Origin: Neobacillus notoginsengisoli
GTDB taxonomy: Bacteria > Bacillota > Bacilli > Bacillales > Cytobacillaceae
Assembly: GCF_003515685.1 (NCBI RefSeq)
Contig: NZ_QWEG01000002.1
Location: forward strand, 124,001-188,000
Length of the DNA stretch: 64,000 nt
Direction: 5' to 3'
Shown here in pieces: positions 27,227 through 35,787 of this stretch; the first letter of the stretch is position 1; each line of letters begins with the position of its first letter. The position numbers were made by a program, and so were the translations under genes. The notes under the pieces were generated by a model. That model was not told the origin of the DNA. It worked only from the letters and a program-made list of their open reading frames with translations, and did no database searches.

Positions 27227-27772
27227 ATAGACTCCCCCATAAATAAACTTTTCCCTGACTACTTTTGCCTTGTGGCCCTCGTCCTTCCCTTCCCCACGCG
27301 TATTGTAAGCATAAAAACCTTCATGGCCTTCTTGTAATTTTTAGCAAAATTAACTCTGGGCTTTACATGCATATTGCTTGTGACGAATCCTGGTGCCAAA
27401 AGCAGGCGATTTGAGATAAGATAGTAGAAAAGTTTCTGTAGAAGCCTCTGATTCTCTGTCGTTTTCAGCAAATGTTGTCAAATCAAGTCACTTGCTTCTT
27501 CACTTATATTATAATTTCCCATTTAGTGGATGTAAATTCTATTTTTATATATTATTTTCCTATAATTGATAATTGTGACGAATTTGTAAAATCTTAGTAA
27601 AATATGCTGGTTTTGCTTCTTCTAAACTTTTATAAAATTAAACTTGATTAATTAATCTCGAAAGAGGAATAAAGATATCCCGCAAATGTAATCTGCAATC
27701 AAATAATCCCTTCAAACAGCCTTTTTGCAAGAAAATACCTCTCTTATGTATTATATCTCCTGCAAATAGTTT

Positions 27773-27791
27773 ATAATTAAATTTAATAAAG
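27773..27791 (+). promoter_or_regulatory. Possible autoregulatory site and promoter of the ROK regulator
   Basis: A TTGCAA (27725-27730), 18-nt, TATTAT (27749-27754) promoter is followed by ATAATTAAATTTAATAAAG. That sequence matches the operator proposed for the gal promoters at about 15 of 19 positions. The region is AT-rich, so this match alone is weak. The rest of 27227-27823 shows no gene I can support. Confidence 0.35.
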
Positions 27792-27823
27792 AAAGTTGTG
27801 TGCATTGTTGAAGGAGTGACAAA

Positions 27824-29047
27824 ATGACAAACAAATTTCAAATTGGCAGTTTCCAACTTATGAAATCAATGAACCGGTCTTTAATCCTAAATATCATACG
27901 GCGTCACGAGCCTATTTCAAGATCTGAAATTGCGAAATTGACAAAGCTTACTCCTCCAACAGTGAGCAATCTAGTGAAAGAATTGCTGCAGGCTGGGATC
28001 GTAATTGAACAAAAGCTTGGCGAATCAAGCGGCGGCCGCAAGCCAACCCTCCTTACTTTGAACGGGGATAACTTCCACGTTGTTGGCTTGGATGTCGGCT
28101 CAAGAAGTATAAAAGCCATTATCACAACCATTACCGGAAAGCTTCTTGTAAAAAAGAATTTCCCGCTTCCACCTGAAGTAACAAAAGAGATGTTGTTAAA
28201 TTTTCTGAAAGAAGCGATTCATACAATAAAACAATCCGGCCATATTAATGTAGATAAAATAATTGGCATCGGGGTTGCCATGCATGGTATTGTCGATATT
28301 GAGAAGGGCGAATCGATTTTCGCACCGAACCTTGATCTTCAAAACATTCCGATTAAAGAAGTGCTGGAAAAAGAATTCAAAATGGCTGTTAAAGTGGAAA
28401 ATGATGCCCGAGCAATGAGCTTGGGCGAATTGTGGTTTGGCCACGGAGGCAGCTATAACAGCTTTGTCTGCGTAAACGCAGGCCGGGGTATCGGGGCAGG
28501 AATCGTTATAAATGGAAAGCTGTTCCACGGAAGTAACTGCATAAGTGGGGAGATCGGCCACATGATAATCGATGTAAATGGACCGAAATGTTCGTGCGGA
28601 AACTTCGGCTGTCTCCAGGCCTTTGCCTCCGGTCCTGCCATTGCTGAAGCTGTCAAAAAGCGCATCAAGATGGGGTATTCAGGCTTAATTAGCGAGCTTG
28701 CAGGCAACGATCCCGATAAAGTGACCGGGGAATTGGTTTATGAGGCTGCCAAAAAGGGGGATCAGCTTTGCACCGCTGCTCTCGAGCAAGCCGGCCATTA
28801 CCTAGGAATTGGGTTGACAAACTTGATTCATACGCTGAACCCTGACAAAATCATTATTGGCGGCGGCGTTTCAAATGCCCAGGACTTTGTGTTTGATGCA
28901 ATCAACCGGACAGTTTTGCAAAAAGCAGTCACGAAACCAGCTAAAAACACCGAAATTCTCATTTCAAAATTTGGCGATGATGCAACTGTCATGGGAGCGG
29001 TCGCCCTCATCCTAGTCGAACTTTTTTCAACCAGGACAGCTGCATGA
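27824..29047 (+). CDS. ROK-family (XylR/NagC-type) transcriptional repressor
   Basis: Winged-helix regulator fused to a sugar-kinase-like ROK domain; such proteins release DNA when a sugar ligand binds. The N-terminal HTH reads HEPISRSEIAKLTKLTPPTV and SNLVKELLQAGIV. The ROK domain has GLDVGSRSIKAIITT, the ENDARAMSLGEL segment and the zinc-binding CSCGNFGCLQAFASG. Length 407 aa is typical. It is divergent from nothing nearby and stands at the edge of the galactoside island, so it probably represses the importer/GH2, GH43 and galTKE promoters that share one AT-rich site. The inducer is unknown; a galactoside or galactose is likely. Confidence 0.88.
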   Translation: MTNKFQIGSFQLMKSMNRSLILNIIRRHEPISRSEIAKLTKLTPPTVSNLVKELLQAGIVIEQKLGESSGGRKPTLLTLNGDNFHVVGLDVGSRSIKAIITTITGKLLVKKNFPLPPEVTKEMLLNFLKEAIHTIKQSGHINVDKIIGIGVAMHGIVDIEKGESIFAPNLDLQNIPIKEVLEKEFKMAVKVENDARAMSLGELWFGHGGSYNSFVCVNAGRGIGAGIVINGKLFHGSNCISGEIGHMIIDVNGPKCSCGNFGCLQAFASGPAIAEAVKKRIKMGYSGLISELAGNDPDKVTGELVYEAAKKGDQLCTAALEQAGHYLGIGLTNLIHTLNPDKIIIGGGVSNAQDFVFDAINRTVLQKAVTKPAKNTEILISKFGDDATVMGAVALILVELFSTRTAA

Positions 29048-29100
29048 CCACCCGCTTTACGGTTAGCATTTTTGGAAAAATTAGGGCTAACTAGTACACA

Positions 29101-29138
29101 AAAACCCTGCACCTCCAATTGGAGGTGCAGGGTTTTTT
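29101..29138 (+). terminator. Terminator of the ROK regulator gene
   Basis: A perfect stem: AAAACCCTGCACCTCC pairs with GGAGGTGCAGGGTTTT through AATT, with further T residues after it. Confidence 0.88.
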
Positions 29139-29184
29139 AGGATAGATTTCACAACTGTGGATAACTTTATTTTCAATCTTGGCT

Positions 29185-29340
29185 ACATCTAGCTTCAGCG
29201 CCTACGCGTGCGCAAACTTCAGGTCTCCTCCCTACGATAAGTCATGCACGAATGCGCTAACGCTCTTCGTGATTCCTTTATCTCAGTCAAAGCCCTTCCA
29301 GTTTGTACGGCGATGACCAAGGCGCTTGCGCTTTTGGTTA
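29185..29340. repeat. Dispersed intergenic repeat, copy 2 (CTAGCTTCAGCGCCTA type)
   Basis: Begins with TCTAGCTTCAGCGCCTA and ends with GACCAAGGCGCTTGCGCTTTT, the same boundaries as the copy at 14480-14735, but the inner part has diverged. It lies between the ROK and GH2 genes and reaches the GH2 stop region. No gene is supported inside it. Confidence 0.55.
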
Positions 29341-31101
29341 TTTCCGTGAATTTATTTCTTTAATTTTGCTTAAATCGCACTTTGGTTCGCGGTCGTACGT
29401 GAGCAGGCCGTTGATTTCCTGTTCGACGTCTGTCAGCTGCGTATAGCAGAAACCTTGGACGATTGAGCTGTTAAACAGGACGTCGGTTTGTTTCCGGTAC
29501 TCTTCAATGAGGCTTTCACCAGATTGAACAGCTGAATAGCCCCAGCCCTCCTGCTCATCGACTTTATAAGCGATACCGCCATACTCTGTAATCATGATTG
29601 GCTCACCTTGGTATTCGTACCCTTTCGCATAGATGACCCGGTTTGCAGGAGTCGTTGTGAGGGCGCTTTCCAGTGATTGATAGGCCTTTTCCATTTCCTC
29701 GGCACTGCTGTAGTTATGGATTCCGCAAATGTCGGAAACGGTGTGCTCCCAGCCATCATTGGACAGGACGAGCCTTGTCTGATCAATCGACTTTGTCAGC
29801 CAGTACATGGAAGTGGCGTGCGCCTGCTGCTGCTTGTCATAGGCGACGCGCGAGAAGCCCCAGCTTTCATTCAGCGGCAGCCAGACGATGATGGATGGAT
29901 GACTGTAGTCACGCTTGACAACATCGAACCATTCCGTCGCAATCCGGCGCGCTGCTTCTTCACTGTATTCAGAAGCATTCGCCATTTCACCCCAGACGAG
30001 GAAGCCGAGTTGATCGGCCCAGTATAAATAACGGGGATCCTCTACCTTTTGGTGTTTCCTTGCCCCGTTGAAGCCCATTTCCTTTGCAAGCTCGATATCC
30101 CGTTTTAACGCCTCATCCGTCGGAGCAGTCAGAAGAGCCCCTGGAAAATAGCCTTGGTCAAGGACAAGTTTTTGATAATAAGGCTTGTTGTTCAGCATAA
30201 AGATGCCATCTTCAACCGAAACCTTCCTCATGCCAAAATAAGAATCGACGGAATCGAGCACTCTGTCTCCCGCCTTCAGGACGAGCTTCGCATCGAACAA
30301 GTTCGGATGCTCTGGCGACCAGTACCAGCCCGGTCCGTGGATATTGCTTCGGTCTGTAAACCGGTTCCGCAAATTGAAGGAACGTTTCGTATACGTTTCA
30401 AGGATACCTGCCAGGTCAGAGATGAGTTTTTGCCCATTAAAGGTAATCTCCACTTCAAGGCCCAAACCTTCGATCATATCTCCATCGATTTCAACCTCTA
30501 GGTGAATGTCACCGTTATCGATGTCCGGCGTCCAGCGAATGGATCCTAGAGACGTCTTTTCAATAGGCTCCATCCAAACCGTCTGCCAGATCCCTGTTGT
30601 CCGAGTATAAAAAATGGACTCCGACTTTTCATGCCAGTACTGCTTTCCCCTTGGGATTGTAGCGTCTTCGGAAGGATCTTCCACCCGTACAGCGATTTCG
30701 TCCTCGCTGCCGTCCTTTTTCAAAAGATGTGTCATATCAACAGAAAACGGTGTGTTTCCGCCCTCGTGATAGCATGCGAGATTGCCATTTACATAGACCC
30801 AGGACCGGTAATCGACCGCACCGAAATGGAGAATGATTTGCTTATCTTTCCACTCTTCAGGAACCGAGATAGTGCGGTGATACCATACGATGTCATGGAA
30901 GGTTGTATCGTGAATGCCGCTCATTTCCGTCTGGAATGCGAACGGAACGGTAATTTCCTTCCCTTTCGGAAAATTGGCATACCATTTTTCGTCAAGCCCT
31001 TTATTTTCATCATCAAATGCAAAATTCCATTGCCCGTTTAAATTCTCCCATTCCCTCCTAACGAATTGAGGTCTTGGATAATCATTGCGGGGTATAAACA
31101 T
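29338..31101 (-). CDS. Glycoside hydrolase family 2 enzyme (beta-galactosidase-like)
   Basis: Retaining exo-glycosidase with the GH2 layout: jelly-roll sugar-binding domain at about residues 1-165 (RREWENLNGQWNFAFDD, VYVNGNLACYHEGGNTPF), an Ig-like domain, then the TIM barrel. The acid/base glutamate is in WLPLNESWGFS and the nucleophile glutamate in IMITEYGGIAYK. The start is ATG 31101, with AAGGA upstream. There is no signal peptide, so it acts on imported sugar. It is last in the operon with the ABC importer. galTKE nearby suggests it releases galactose, but GH2 also includes glucuronidases and mannosidases. Confidence 0.85.
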   Translation of the reverse strand: MFIPRNDYPRPQFVRREWENLNGQWNFAFDDENKGLDEKWYANFPKGKEITVPFAFQTEMSGIHDTTFHDIVWYHRTISVPEEWKDKQIILHFGAVDYRSWVYVNGNLACYHEGGNTPFSVDMTHLLKKDGSEDEIAVRVEDPSEDATIPRGKQYWHEKSESIFYTRTTGIWQTVWMEPIEKTSLGSIRWTPDIDNGDIHLEVEIDGDMIEGLGLEVEITFNGQKLISDLAGILETYTKRSFNLRNRFTDRSNIHGPGWYWSPEHPNLFDAKLVLKAGDRVLDSVDSYFGMRKVSVEDGIFMLNNKPYYQKLVLDQGYFPGALLTAPTDEALKRDIELAKEMGFNGARKHQKVEDPRYLYWADQLGFLVWGEMANASEYSEEAARRIATEWFDVVKRDYSHPSIIVWLPLNESWGFSRVAYDKQQQAHATSMYWLTKSIDQTRLVLSNDGWEHTVSDICGIHNYSSAEEMEKAYQSLESALTTTPANRVIYAKGYEYQGEPIMITEYGGIAYKVDEQEGWGYSAVQSGESLIEEYRKQTDVLFNSSIVQGFCYTQLTDVEQEINGLLTYDREPKCDLSKIKEINSRK

Positions 31102-31127
31102 TCTTTTCAATCCTTCCTGCAAAAATT

Positions 31128-31958
31128 CTATTTGATTCCAGTTTGGTTAACTCCTTTAATAAACGAACGCTGTCCGATAATAAAGAGCAGAACCGCCGGA
31201 ATGGTTGCAATCGAGGTCAGCGCCATTAATTTTGCCGGAGAAGAAACGAAGCTTCCTTGCTGCATCACGGCAATACCAGTCGTAATCGTTCGCATTTCAG
31301 GAGAGCTTGTCGTAACAAGCGGCCAGAGGAAATCGTTATAAATGCCCATGAATGTGAAAATGGCAAGCGTCCAAATAACCGGGCGCGCTGACGGCAAAAC
31401 AACTTTCGTAAATACTTGCCACTTGTTTGCCCCATCGAGAAAGGCCGCTTCCTCCAGTTCTTTAGGGAAACCTCTAAAATACTGATAGAGGAGGAAGACT
31501 CCGAACGCATTCGCTGAATAAGGCAAAATGAGCACAGCATACGTATTTAACAGCCCAAACGTACGGAATTCCATATATAGCGGCAGGAACGTAATAACCC
31601 ATGGAATCATCAGGGACCCGATGAACAGGCTGATAAAAAATCTCCGGAACGGAACATCAAGCCTAGCAAGTCCATAGGCTGCCATTGTATCGACAACCAA
31701 GACAATCAGTGTCCCAGTAATTCCGACGAATAGGGAGTTCCCCATCCATTTGAGCACCGGCGTTTCCCGGTTGTCAGAAAAAGCATACTGGTAGTTCTCC
31801 GCAGTGAACACTTGAGGGAGCCATTTTAATCCTGCTGTAAAAGCCTCCTGGTCAGACTTGAAAGAAGTCAGCAGCATCCAGATGATTGGCAAGATGAATA
31901 TCAGCCCAATGATCACTGCCAAAGTAACGATAAACACTTTAAAACCTTTGCTTTGCAT
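31128..31958 (-). CDS. Sugar ABC transporter permease (MalG/AraQ type)
   Basis: Second inner-membrane permease of a CUT1-type oligosaccharide importer. Six hydrophobic segments are visible and the EAA loop reads EEAAFLDGANKWQVFTKVVL, which contacts the ATPase. The start is ATG 31958 (MQSKGFKVF) with AAGGAGG 9 nt upstream; 14 codons before it overlap the previous gene and are unsupported. The product is 276 aa. It lies between the partner permease (4-nt spacing) and the GH2 gene. No ATPase gene is present, so a shared MsmX-type ATPase elsewhere probably powers it. Confidence 0.9.
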   Translation of the reverse strand: MQSKGFKVFIVTLAVIIGLIFILPIIWMLLTSFKSDQEAFTAGLKWLPQVFTAENYQYAFSDNRETPVLKWMGNSLFVGITGTLIVLVVDTMAAYGLARLDVPFRRFFISLFIGSLMIPWVITFLPLYMEFRTFGLLNTYAVLILPYSANAFGVFLLYQYFRGFPKELEEAAFLDGANKWQVFTKVVLPSARPVIWTLAIFTFMGIYNDFLWPLVTTSSPEMRTITTGIAVMQQGSFVSSPAKLMALTSIATIPAVLLFIIGQRSFIKGVNQTGIK

Positions 31959-31962
31959 GCTA

Positions 31963-32856
31963 CTAGTCCTCCTTCCTATTCGTAAGCCTGAATTGGGCAA
32001 TCGAAATCACAATCATAATTAAGGCCATCAACAAGCTCATAGCGGCTGCATTTCCGAGTTGTCTTTGGTTGAAAGCTTCATCAACAATGTTCATTAATAG
32101 AACCTTTGTAGAAGTACCTGGGCCGCCCCTTGTCATCAAATAAGGCTGTCCAAAAATATTAAAAGAAGCAATTGTGGACGTGATGAGGACGAACAGCATG
32201 GTTGGCCTGATACTTGGAAGTGTGATGTAAATAAAACGCTGCCAGCGGCTCGTTCCATCAAGTGAGCCTGCTTCATAAAGTTCTTCCGGTACATCATTTA
32301 ATGCATTAATGAAAATGACCATATTAAAGCCGATTGTCCACCAAAGCGTCGCAATGATAATGGAAACCCATGCCCAAGGCATATCCGTCAGCCAAGGAAT
32401 AAATGGGAGGCCTATTTTTTGAAGGTACTGGTTGATTAGCCCGCTGTTTGTATCGAGCAGCCAGAGCCAGATAATTGCCACAACGGAAACCGAAACAGCA
32501 TACGGGATAAAGTAAACCGTCCGGAAAAACCCTTTCAGCCTGTTTGGCAGACTGCTAATAAGCAGCGCAAGCCCCAGCCCGACTGCGACCAATAGCGGTA
32601 CACTAAAAACCACAAACTGGAGCGTGTTCTTCAGCCCTTCGAAAAAGAGGGTATTCAAATAAGAATCGCTGTTAAAAATTTTCGTGTAATTTTTCAACCC
32701 TACGAAATCATGGACTGGATTCAAGAGATCCCAATTATGGAGGCTCATCCACGCACCATAAATGATTGGGATGAACAAAAATACTGTAAATAAAATCAGG
32801 TAAGGCAGAACAAACAGACTTGAAGTCAATTTCGATTTCCAGCTTGTCTGGTTCAC
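31963..32856 (-). CDS. Sugar ABC transporter permease (MalF/AraP type)
   Basis: First permease of the CUT1 importer, with six predicted membrane helices and the EAA loop EELYEAGSLDGTSRWQRFIY. The start is taken as GTG 32856 (MNQTSWKSKL) because AAAGGAGGCGTTGAA directly precedes it; the longer frame would start inside that site. The length is 297 aa. A hairpin at 32911-32950 separates it from the upstream binding-protein gene, so the permeases are probably expressed at a lower level than the binding protein. Confidence 0.9.
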   Translation of the reverse strand: MNQTSWKSKLTSSLFVLPYLILFTVFLFIPIIYGAWMSLHNWDLLNPVHDFVGLKNYTKIFNSDSYLNTLFFEGLKNTLQFVVFSVPLLVAVGLGLALLISSLPNRLKGFFRTVYFIPYAVSVSVVAIIWLWLLDTNSGLINQYLQKIGLPFIPWLTDMPWAWVSIIIATLWWTIGFNMVIFINALNDVPEELYEAGSLDGTSRWQRFIYITLPSIRPTMLFVLITSTIASFNIFGQPYLMTRGGPGTSTKVLLMNIVDEAFNQRQLGNAAAMSLLMALIMIVISIAQFRLTNRKED

Positions 32857-32910
32857 TTCAACGCCTCCTTTCAAAATGTACAACCATTTCGACTACCAAT
32901 AAAACAAAAC

Positions 32911-32950
32911 GGGAGGCGAACAGGTGAATGGCTCACCAGGTCCGTCTCCC
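32911..32950 (-). terminator. Intra-operon partial terminator between binding protein and permeases
   Basis: On the minus strand GGGAGACG pairs with CGCCTCCC and GGTGA pairs with TCACC inside it, followed by GTTTTGTTTT. It lies after the binding-protein stop but before two permease genes in the same direction. Confidence 0.65.
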
Positions 32951-32958
32951 TGCAAAAA

Positions 32959-34233
32959 TTACTTATTCAAAATTTGTTCCGCTTTTTTCGTTGCATCATC
33001 AAGAGCCTTTTGAGGATCTTTTTTGCCTAGCAGGGCAAGGTTTACTTCAGCCCATAACGGATCGGAAATTTGTCCCCAGTTTGCAATGCTTGGAGCGAAC
33101 TTTGCATATTCGAACTGAGCTGCAACCTTTGGCTGCTGGTTCATCTGTTTGAATTCTTCATTTTGCTCATAGATTGCTTTGGAGGCTGGCGCCTGTCCAG
33201 ACTTTGCCCACTCCATTGTATTTTCAGCTACATACTTCAGGAAGTCGGCAACCCCCTCAAGCTTTTTGGAGTCTTTTACAGACGCAGGGATGACAAAGTT
33301 ATGGCCGTTTGCATAGACTGCTTGTTCTTTTGTACCGAGCATTGGGACTTCGGCAACACCGTAGTTGATGCCTGCTTTATCCCACTGTTCCATCATCCAT
33401 GGCCCATTCAGCTGCATGCCGTTTTTACCTTGGAGGAATAGTGTGACCTCTCCATCCTGCTGAACGTTTTCAGGAGATACTTTTTCCTTATCAATCAGGC
33501 TGCGAAGGAAAGCGAGTGCTTCAACGCCTTCAGGACTGTTATAGTTTGGCTTGCCATCCTTCAGTAATTCCCCACCGTTTTGGTAGAACACTGTCGGATA
33601 AATGAACTGGTTCGGCCAAAGTGTCGGTACGACAAAGCCGTACTGATTTTTCGAAGTATCTGTCATGGCTTTCGCAGCTGCAACGAACTCTTCACGGTTT
33701 GTAGGTGCTTTTTCAGGATCCAGGCCCGCTGCCTCAAACATATCTTTGTTATAGTAAAGAACTAGCGGGTGAATATCTAGTGGAATCGAATATTGTTTCC
33801 CATCAATTTCACCGCTCTTCCAAGCAGTTTCGGAATAGTCTTCAGGCTTTACGCCGGTTTTTTCAATAGTGTCAGTTAAATCCTTCAACAAGTTTTTCTC
33901 TGTATAGTTCAGGATTTGGTCGGTATGCATAATTAAAACATCAGGTCCATCCTTCTGTCCCGACAGCGAAAGATCCACCGTTTTGTAGTAATCAGTCTGC
34001 GGGACAATCTGGAAATCCACATCATATTTGTCTTGTGACTTGTTGTAGTTTTCAACAATTGTTTTCATGCGCGGACCGTCAGCACCGGAGAAAGGTGCCC
34101 AATATGTAATCTCAGTGCCGGAACCGCCCTCTCCTGATGACTTGCCGGATTCCTTTTCACTTGTACATCCAGCTAGCGTTCCTAAAGCGAGAACAGACGC
34201 TAACGCTAAACCAAGCCATTTTTTCTTCTTCAT
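32959..34233 (-). CDS. Sugar ABC transporter substrate-binding lipoprotein
   Basis: CUT1 family oligosaccharide-binding lipoprotein (MalE/MsmE-like). The signal peptide ends in LGTLAGC, giving a lipid-anchored Cys at about residue 23. The mature domain has EITYWAPFSGADGPRMKTIV, GPDVLIMHTDQILNY, KQYSIPLDIHPLVLYYNKDM and QLNGPWMMEQWDKAGINYG. The length is 424 aa. It is the first gene of the importer-GH2 operon, directly behind a TTGACA/TATGAT promoter with two cre boxes and a ROK-type site. The ligand is probably a galactose-containing oligosaccharide, from context only. Confidence 0.92.
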   Translation of the reverse strand: MKKKKWLGLALASVLALGTLAGCTSEKESGKSSGEGGSGTEITYWAPFSGADGPRMKTIVENYNKSQDKYDVDFQIVPQTDYYKTVDLSLSGQKDGPDVLIMHTDQILNYTEKNLLKDLTDTIEKTGVKPEDYSETAWKSGEIDGKQYSIPLDIHPLVLYYNKDMFEAAGLDPEKAPTNREEFVAAAKAMTDTSKNQYGFVVPTLWPNQFIYPTVFYQNGGELLKDGKPNYNSPEGVEALAFLRSLIDKEKVSPENVQQDGEVTLFLQGKNGMQLNGPWMMEQWDKAGINYGVAEVPMLGTKEQAVYANGHNFVIPASVKDSKKLEGVADFLKYVAENTMEWAKSGQAPASKAIYEQNEEFKQMNQQPKVAAQFEYAKFAPSIANWGQISDPLWAEVNLALLGKKDPQKALDDATKKAEQILNK

Positions 34234-34324
34234 ACGTTTATTGCCCCCTCGAATTAAAAAAGTAAAAACTAGTAAACTTCAATCCTTACACAAAATATAG
34301 GTGGGTAAATCTTTACAAAGATAA

Positions 34325-34344
34325 CTTAATTAAATTAATTTACT
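34325..34344 (-). promoter_or_regulatory. Candidate ROK operator O1 (importer/GH2 operon)
   Basis: Reads AGTAAATTAATTTAATTAAG on the minus strand. It starts 10 nt downstream of the -10 box at 34355-34360. It matches O2 (34626-34645) and O3 (39603-39622) at 18 of 20 positions each. Confidence 0.6.
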
Positions 34345-34354
34345 TTGTATCCTT

Positions 34355-34383
34355 ATCATAATCAACCCCAATAAATTTGTCAA
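34355..34383 (-). promoter_or_regulatory. Sigma-A promoter of the sugar importer/GH2 operon
   Basis: Perfect TTGACA (34378-34383), a 17-nt spacer and TATGAT (34355-34360) on the minus strand. Confidence 0.78.
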
Positions 34384-34407
34384 CGTTTTCATTTGTCACC
34401 GTTTTCA
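34378..34407 (-). promoter_or_regulatory. Two tandem cre (CcpA) sites over the importer promoter
   Basis: On the minus strand TGAAAACGTTGACA (34378-34391) and TGAAAACGGTGACA (34394-34407) both match the cre consensus TGWNANCGNTNWCA at every fixed position. The first overlaps the -35 box, so CcpA binding should block the promoter when glucose is present. Confidence 0.78.
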
Positions 34408-34497
34408 TAAGAAACAGAATTTACTTACAGTTAAGATTATAATAACCCATCTGAAATACATCTAAACTGGGAAAATAGATTCAACTCTATTGGTTTA

Positions 34498-34577
34498 TGA
34501 GGCACGGGGACGGTTCTATTGCTTCCTTCGGGTGTCGAATGAAGCAATAGAACCGTCCCCCTGCTTCCCCCTGCTTC
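34498..34577. repeat. REP-like hairpin element R1
   Basis: GGGGACGGTTCTATTGCTTC (34506-34525) is a perfect 20-bp inverted match to 34541-34560, with a 15-nt centre TTCGGGTGTCGAA. It is the only copy in the window with fully symmetric arms. It lies between the importer and GH43 promoters. Confidence 0.88.
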
Positions 34578-34587
34578 ACCAAATTGA

Positions 34588-34645
34588 TTGTCATGACGGA
34601 TTATAGTTAGTATTCTTGGTGTATAAGTAAAGTAATTTTATTAAG
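34588..34645 (+). promoter_or_regulatory. Promoter of the GH43 gene with candidate ROK operator O2
   Basis: TTGTCA (34588-34593), 17 nt, TATTCT (34611-34616), then AGTAAAGTAATTTTATTAAG at 34626-34645. The site starts 9 nt after the -10 box, the same geometry as O1 and O3. Confidence 0.62.
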
Positions 34646-34654
34646 GGGGTATGG

Positions 34655-35707
34655 GTGATTAGTAAGAAGTGGATCAGGTCTCTTTTGATTTTGGCTGCTG
34701 TGTTTGTTGGTTTGGCGGGATGTAATGAAAAAAATGAAAAACCCGCTGCAAAGAATCTGTCCCCGAAATCAGGGGAATTTCAAAATCCAGTCTTCGAACC
34801 GGTTATGGCAGACCCTTCAATTATTGAAGCGGATGATGGCTATTTTTATGTTTACGGCACAGAAGATAACTGGGGAGATGGAATGGGCCCACGTTATGTG
34901 CCCGTTGTACGTTCTAAGGATCTCGTAAAATGGGACTATGTTGGAGAAGCGTTCGAAGCGGGTTTAAGTCCAAACTGGAAAGAAGGCGGGATTTGGGCGC
35001 CGGATATCCGCTACTACCAAAATAAGTACTATCTTTATTACTCTTTATCCACATGGGGAGATGAAGACCCTGGAATCGGTGTTGCGACAAGCGATGTTCC
35101 TGAAGGGCCTTTTACAGATCATGGAAAGTTGCTAAGGAGCCTGGAAATAGGGGTGGATAACTCAATTGATCCGGCCTTTTATGATGATAACGGCACCCCT
35201 TATTTATTTTGGGGAAGCTTTCACGGCATTTATGGAATTGAACTGACCAAGGATGGCTTGAAAACGGTCGGGAATCCTTTTCAAGTTGCAGGGAACGCAT
35301 TCGAAGCACCGTATATCATGAAGAAGAATGGCTATTATTACATGTTTTTGTCACTAGGCTCCTGCTGTGAAGGGGAAAATAGTACATACCACGTAGCTGT
35401 TGCGAGGTCTAAGTCCATTAAAGGGCCTTACTTGGACAAGGACGGCAAGGATATTATGACATCAAATGGAACCGTTATTCTAGCTTCAAGCAAAAACTTT
35501 GCTGGTCCGGGACACAATGCCATCATTACGGATAAGGAAGGGAAAGACTGGATCGTTTATCACGCAATCCAAAAGGACGAGCCTAAAATGATTAGCGGCA
35601 TTACGCGTAGGCCGCTTATGCTCGACCCAATCATATGGAAAGATGGTTGGCCGTCAATAAAAAAACAAGAGCCCGGTGAAAAACCGCAAAAGGCGCCAAA
35701 GCTTTAA
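34655..35707 (+). CDS. Glycoside hydrolase family 43 lipoprotein
   Basis: Five-bladed beta-propeller enzyme of GH43, a family of arabinanases, arabinofuranosidases, xylosidases and exo-1,3-galactanases. The lipoprotein signal MISKKWIRSLLILAAVFVGL is followed by the lipobox AGC. Catalytic carboxylates are visible as ADPSIIEADDGYFYVYGT (base Asp), NSIDPAFYDDNGTPYLFWGS (pKa-tuning Asp) and GNAFEAPYIMKKNGYYYMF (acid Glu). It starts at GTG 34655 behind AAGGGGGTATG. The length is 350 aa. Anchored outside, it could trim arabinogalactan or galactan side chains before import. Its exact bond specificity is not decidable from the sequence. Confidence 0.83.
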   Translation: MISKKWIRSLLILAAVFVGLAGCNEKNEKPAAKNLSPKSGEFQNPVFEPVMADPSIIEADDGYFYVYGTEDNWGDGMGPRYVPVVRSKDLVKWDYVGEAFEAGLSPNWKEGGIWAPDIRYYQNKYYLYYSLSTWGDEDPGIGVATSDVPEGPFTDHGKLLRSLEIGVDNSIDPAFYDDNGTPYLFWGSFHGIYGIELTKDGLKTVGNPFQVAGNAFEAPYIMKKNGYYYMFLSLGSCCEGENSTYHVAVARSKSIKGPYLDKDGKDIMTSNGTVILASSKNFAGPGHNAIITDKEGKDWIVYHAIQKDEPKMISGITRRPLMLDPIIWKDGWPSIKKQEPGEKPQKAPKL

Positions 35708-35728
35708 GTGAAAATTACAACCAAATAA

Positions 35729-35770
35729 AAAAACAGACTCCACGCGCACGCGCCGAGTCTGTTTTTCTTT
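35729..35770. terminator. Bidirectional terminator between GH43 gene and galE
   Basis: AAACAGACTC pairs with GAGTCTGTTT, A-rich on the left and TTTTTCTTTT on the right, between convergent genes. Confidence 0.82.
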
Positions 35771-35787
35771 TGCCTGCAGGAGGGCAT

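Noticed and set aside
27259-27471. 70-residue minus-strand ORF upstream of comK
   Set aside because: It has no ribosome site and odd composition, and lies in the probable comK control region.
27241-27480. ComK AT-box pair (AAAA-N5-TTTT) in the comK promoter
   Set aside because: Several A and T tracts exist but none with the correct order and helical spacing.
34498-34577. R1 as an intrinsic terminator
   Set aside because: The stem is strong but no T-run follows on either strand, and the same sequence recurs at unrelated positions.
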